Source: CAZLAJ01 sp964644605
GTDB lineage: Bacteria > Patescibacteriota > Microgenomatia > UBA1406 > GWC2-37-13
Direction: 5' to 3'
NCBI GenBank assembly: GCA_964644605.1
Contig: CAZXWS010000001.1
Location: 1 to 16,641, forward strand
DNA: 16,641 nt
The notes beneath the pieces are model-generated. The model saw nothing but the letters and a program-made list of their open reading frames with translations, did no database searches and was not told the DNA's origin. Each line of letters starts with the position of its first letter. Position 1 is the first letter of the stretch. This document shows positions 14,564-16,641 of the stretch, piece by piece. Position numbers and translations under genes: made by a program.

Positions 14564-14600
14564 AAAGTACTAAGTTCATAAAGTACTAAGTACTATGTAA
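14564..14600. repeat. Heptad tract WAAGTAC upstream of polX
   Basis: Units aaagtac, taagttc, a two-base slip, aaagtac, taagtac, tatgtaa. It opens the 515-base gene-free stretch 14550-15064. Confidence 0.75.
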
Positions 14601-14602
14601 TT

Positions 14603-14722
14603 AAATCCAAATATCAAAATCCCAATTTCAAAACAATGTCAAAATCTAAAATCTAAAACGTATTTGGATTTTGGATTTGATTTGTCCCTAGTACTCGGGA
14701 TTGAGCATTGATATTTGGATTT
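14603..14722. repeat. Inverted-repeat element, copy A of the CCCGAGTACTCGGG family
   Basis: Ends aaatccaaatatc (14603-14615) and gatatttggattt (14710-14722) are a perfect 13-base inverted repeat. The core ccctagtactcggg (14686-14699) is a near-perfect palindrome. Bases 14663-14719 match the complement of 15751-15807 at 48 of 57 positions, by hand count. Confidence 0.8.
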
Positions 14723-14727
14723 TTTTG

Positions 14728-14787
14728 TGTAGGGAACGGTTTGCTTGTCCCTCCATAGTCCCGCCATGGCGGGACCCGTTCCGTACA
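14728..14787. repeat. REP-like element with nested GC palindrome
   Basis: The left arm tgtagggaacggttt (14728-14742) pairs with gacccgttccgtaca (14773-14787) at 12 of 15 positions. Nested inside is a perfect 18-base palindrome gtcccgccatggcgggac (14758-14775). The left arm is identical to the arm of the palindrome inside the HUH transposase gene (16211-16225). Confidence 0.8.
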
Positions 14788-14804
14788 TTTTATAAGTTAC
14801 CACC

Positions 14805-14820
14805 CCCCGCCAGGGCGGGG
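14805..14820. repeat. GC hairpin ccccgcc-ag-ggcgggg
   Basis: A 7-base perfect stem with a 2-base loop in otherwise AT-rich sequence. There is no T-run on either side, so it is not a good intrinsic terminator. It may be another small repeat like the neighbouring 18-base palindrome. Confidence 0.7.
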
Positions 14821-14867
14821 AGAACAATGCAGCAATGAAACAGTGGAACAATGAATCAATTTATAAC

Positions 14868-14937
14868 TCGTAATTCGTCACTCGTCACTCCTAACTTTTA
14901 ACCTGTAATTCGTCATTCGTCACTCGTCATTCGTAAT
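14868..14937. repeat. Ten-unit heptad array TCGTMAY
   Basis: Ten consecutive 7-base units without a single phase slip: tcgtaat, tcgtcac, tcgtcac, tcctaac, ttttaac, ctgtaat, tcgtcat, tcgtcac, tcgtcat, tcgtaat. It is the same word family as the arrays around S23-type gene 1 (157-184, 607-675), but here there is no S23-type gene. Confidence 0.92.
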
Positions 14938-14969
14938 TAATACCCAATAACCAGTACCTAATATTTCCT

Positions 14970-15004
14970 AACTACTAAATACTAGATACTATCTACTATC
15001 TCTA
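14970..15004. repeat. Five-unit heptad array AGATACT
   Basis: Units aactact, aaatact, agatact, atctact, atctcta in exact 7-base phase, just before the LysM-gene promoter region. Confidence 0.85.
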
Positions 15005-15028
15005 TATTGTAATTTTACATCAATCTGG

Positions 15029-15056
15029 TACAATAATAAAAGTTATTTGTAAGGGA
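15029..15056 (+). promoter_or_regulatory. Candidate -10 and ribosome-binding site for the LysM gene
   Basis: TACAAT (15029-15034) is a reasonable -10; TTGTAA (15008-15013) is a weak -35 at 15 bases. AAGGGA (15051-15056) is a good Shine-Dalgarno-like site 8 bases before the ATG at 15065, one of the few clear ones in the window. Confidence 0.5.
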
Positions 15057-15064
15057 ATAACATT

Positions 15065-15670
15065 ATGGCAGATCAAAAATCTCTTGATCTCGATTACCGC
15101 GAGTTATCACTGCTCACAATTAGAAAACAATACGATAATTTCTTGCTTGGAGTTATAGTATTTTTAGGCATAGCCTTTTTGTTTGTCCAGGTTCTTAAAT
15201 TAAATAGACTTCTTTCCTTTAATCACATCGAAAAAAAAACCTCAATTCAAAAAATGGCTGAGGCCAAGTCTGATGTTTACACAGTAAAAGATGGTGATGC
15301 TCTTTGGCAAATTGCCCTGCAAAAATATGGAAATGGGAACATGATGCAGGAAATCATGAAAGCAAACAAGATCGTTGACCCAAACAGTATCACAGTTGGT
15401 CAAGTTCTCGTGCTTCCTTTACCCAATCCAACACTCATGGCGCAAACCGGAACACCTTCCCCAACCCCGCAAGGACAAATATCAGCCATTCAAACAAAAC
15501 AAGTTACTATTACTGGTGATAAATATACTATTCAGGACGGTGATGGTATTTGGACCATAGCAGAACGCGCATATGGTGATGGGTCCATGTGGCAAAAAAT
15601 TGTTCAAGCTAATAACTTAAAAGAGCCATACAATCTCGAAGTCGGCAAAACCCTCTCCATCCCTCGTTAA
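15065..15670 (+). CDS. Membrane-anchored protein with two LysM domains
   Basis: A 201-residue protein with a short cytoplasmic N-terminus, one membrane helix (about 26-45, FLLGVIVFLGIAFLFVQVL) and an extracytoplasmic part with two LysM domains at about 71-118 (VYTVKDGDALWQIALQKYGNG ... ITVGQVLVLPLP) and 153-200 (KYTIQDGDGIWTIAERAYGDG ... LEVGKTLSIP), joined by a Pro/Thr/Gln-rich linker. LysM modules bind peptidoglycan or chitin-type glycans, so the protein probably tethers the membrane to the cell wall; no enzymatic domain is present. It stands alone, preceded by a Shine-Dalgarno site, and is flanked by inverted copies of a dispersed repeat (14663-14719 and 15751-15807). Confidence 0.9.
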   Translation: MADQKSLDLDYRELSLLTIRKQYDNFLLGVIVFLGIAFLFVQVLKLNRLLSFNHIEKKTSIQKMAEAKSDVYTVKDGDALWQIALQKYGNGNMMQEIMKANKIVDPNSITVGQVLVLPLPNPTLMAQTGTPSPTPQGQISAIQTKQVTITGDKYTIQDGDGIWTIAERAYGDGSMWQKIVQANNLKEPYNLEVGKTLSIPR

Positions 15671-15750
15671 CACCTCCGGAGTGTTCTGGAGCGTCCCAAC
15701 CTTCCGACCAGACCTAACCTTACTTCATACAAGTTAAATAAACACATAAA

Positions 15751-15807
15751 CTCAAATATCAAAGCTCAAACCCGAGTACTCGGGACAAATCAATATCAAA
15801 ATCTAAA
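15751..15807. repeat. Dispersed element, copy B of the CCCGAGTACTCGGG family
   Basis: The core cccgagtactcggg (15771-15784) is a perfect 14-base palindrome. The 57 bases are an inverted copy of 14663-14719 (48 of 57 matching). Related words (tggactttggatttgt) continue to about 15830. It fills much of the 268-base gap between the LysM gene and the transposase. Confidence 0.8.
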
Positions 15808-15938
15808 AGATATGTGGACTTTGGATTTGTCTGTATGGTAGGGATATATAGCGATAAAGACAGTTATAACAACATAAAATATCGTTATGTATCATATAAT
15901 CCATCGACAGAATATATCAGGAAAACTACACTGTTCTT

Positions 15939-16451
15939 GTGATCTATACAACCTTCGCAAACAGAAAACATAATCGTTTGCCACATTTCAATTACAGTGA
16001 TAGTGGATATTATTATGTGACCATCTGTACCCACAACAAGATTCCATTTTTTGGAAGAGTTGTAGATAGAAAAATGGTGAGGAATCAGTTTGGAGAAATA
16101 GTACAAAATCATTGGAATGATTTACCGAATCATTATAAAACATGTGTATTGGACGAATTCATTGTTATGCCCAATCATGTACATGGAGTTATTCATATCG
16201 ATCGTAGTATTGTAGGGAACGGTTTCAAACCGTTCCCTACACATACATTATCTGAAATTATAAGAGGATTTAAAACATTCTCTTCAAAAAAAATACATGA
16301 AAACAAACTTACTTCATTTCAATGGCAAAAATCATTTTATGATCACATTATTCGCTCTGAAATTGAATTATTACATATTCAAAAATACATCCGCTACAAC
16401 CCGCTCAAATGGGGTGAGGATGAATACTACAAACCGAATAATTTAATATAA
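15939..16451 (+). CDS. REP-associated tyrosine transposase (HUH, Y1_Tnp family)
   Basis: A single-domain HUH nuclease of 170 residues, the family that processes REP/palindromic elements (RAYT). It shows the N-terminal strand YSDSGYYYVTICTHNK (about 19-34), the metal-binding HUH motif MPNHVHGVI (H80, H82), the catalytic tyrosine in WQKSFYDHIIRS (Y134) and the characteristic ending YIRYNPLKWGEDEYY (150-164). The start is a GTG at 15939. The frame is open upstream to 15900 without an ATG, so the true start is uncertain or the 5' end was altered. The segment VGNGFKPFPT (92-101) is encoded by a perfect DNA palindrome (16211-16241). All catalytic residues are present, so it may be active. Confidence 0.93.
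   Translation: MIYTTFANRKHNRLPHFNYSDSGYYYVTICTHNKIPFFGRVVDRKMVRNQFGEIVQNHWNDLPNHYKTCVLDEFIVMPNHVHGVIHIDRSIVGNGFKPFPTHTLSEIIRGFKTFSSKKIHENKLTSFQWQKSFYDHIIRSEIELLHIQKYIRYNPLKWGEDEYYKPNNLI
16211..16241. repeat. Perfect palindrome inside the HUH transposase gene
   Basis: Arms tgtagggaacggttt and aaaccgttccctaca are 15 bases each, perfectly complementary, around a single c. They lie in frame between the HUH and tyrosine motifs. The same 15-base arm begins the REP-like element at 14728. Confidence 0.95.
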
Positions 16452-16518
16452 GACTTTTTTATATTCTAATGATCTCAACCGCATGAAAAAATCATAGCAT
16501 TATGAGTTCTCAAAGGAA

Positions 16519-16546
16519 TCCGAACACTTAGGGTAAAATGTTCGGA
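16519..16546. promoter_or_regulatory. Inverted repeat over a candidate -10 before the HTH gene
   Basis: tccgaaca (16519-16526) and tgttcgga (16539-16546) form a perfect 8-base inverted repeat around TAAAAT (16534-16539), which ends 9 bases before the ATG at 16549. The layout fits an operator or a transposon-end structure. It may give a transcript with little or no leader. Confidence 0.5.
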
Positions 16547-16548
16547 AT

Positions 16549-16641
16549 ATGGGAAAAACAAAACTAGATAAAAAGGAGCGAGGGAAAATAGCTTGGATGT
16601 ATGCTGAAGGGAAGAAAGTGCGTGAGATAGCGCGAGTATTA
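16549..16641 (+). CDS. N-terminal fragment of helix-turn-helix protein, probable transposase
   Basis: An open frame of 31 codons runs from the ATG at 16549 off the right edge. It reads MGKTKLDKKERGKIAWMYAE followed by GKKVREIARVL. The pattern 'K-ER-I-y-eGk-vreIAr-l' is the first two helices of a homeodomain-like HTH, as found at the N-terminus of IS30- and related-family transposases and of some resolvases. The family cannot be fixed from 31 residues. No Shine-Dalgarno site is visible. An 8-base inverted repeat lies directly upstream. Confidence 0.55.
   Translation, partial: MGKTKLDKKERGKIAWMYAEGKKVREIARVL

Noticed and set aside
14758..14820. GC hairpins as intrinsic terminators
   Set aside because: Neither is followed by a T-run on either strand, and both lie far from the ends of genes pointing at them.
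14639..14851. A 70-codon open frame on the minus strand in the polX-LysM gap
   Set aside because: It runs through the REP-like palindromes and repeat tracts, shows no protein motif, and looks like a chance frame.
14868..14937. Heptad arrays as a CRISPR array
   Set aside because: Units are 7 bases with no longer conserved repeat and no spacers, and no cas gene is present.
15671..15700. Hairpin aacac...gtgtt after the LysM gene as a terminator
   Set aside because: The stem is only 5 bases with a 7-base loop and no T-run.

Overview
The window most resembles a low-GC (roughly one-third G+C by eye) bacterium of the Candidate Phyla Radiation (Patescibacteria). This is an inference from gene content. 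Pointers are a MurT/GatD lipid II amidation pair next to gatC-gatA-gatB, small S23-type four-helix-bundle genes dropped between housekeeping genes, LemA-HtpX, a PolX-PHP polymerase, few clear Shine-Dalgarno sites, and many short periodic or palindromic intergenic repeats. TGA is used as an ordinary stop, so there is no sign of the Gracilibacteria-type code. No rRNA or tRNA gene was seen.

Layout. Positions 1-5057 form a minus-strand operon read murT, S23-like gene, gatD, gatC, gatA, S23-like gene, gatB (gatB runs off the left edge). It joins peptidoglycan glutamate amidation (MurT/GatD) to tRNA-dependent amidation (GatCAB). Positions 5228-11051 are a tightly packed plus-strand operon: P-loop kinase/Nudix fusion, unknown protein with a possible nucleoside-phosphorylase-like C-terminus, Gfo/Idh/MocA oxidoreductase, then a three-gene ABC-2 exporter. 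The first three genes overlap, so they may make or process a small nucleotide- or sugar-derived compound that the ABC system exports; that is a hypothesis. Positions 11120-14549 (minus) hold htpX, lemA and polX. After a 515-base repeat-rich gap come a membrane-anchored double-LysM protein (plus), a REP-associated HUH transposase (plus), and the 5' end of a helix-turn-helix gene, probably a transposase, cut by the right edge.

The most unusual content is repeat structure. Many intergenic tracts are in-phase arrays of 7-base words, with a different word in each tract. Both S23-type genes are bracketed by inverted heptad arrays that touch the neighbouring genes, so each looks like an inserted unit; one separates murT from gatD and the other gatA from gatB. 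Separately, palindromic elements sit in frame inside gatD, polX and the HUH transposase, recalling the Rickettsia palindromic elements. The transposase-internal palindrome shares its 15-base arm with an intergenic REP-like element, giving a candidate substrate/enzyme pair in one window.
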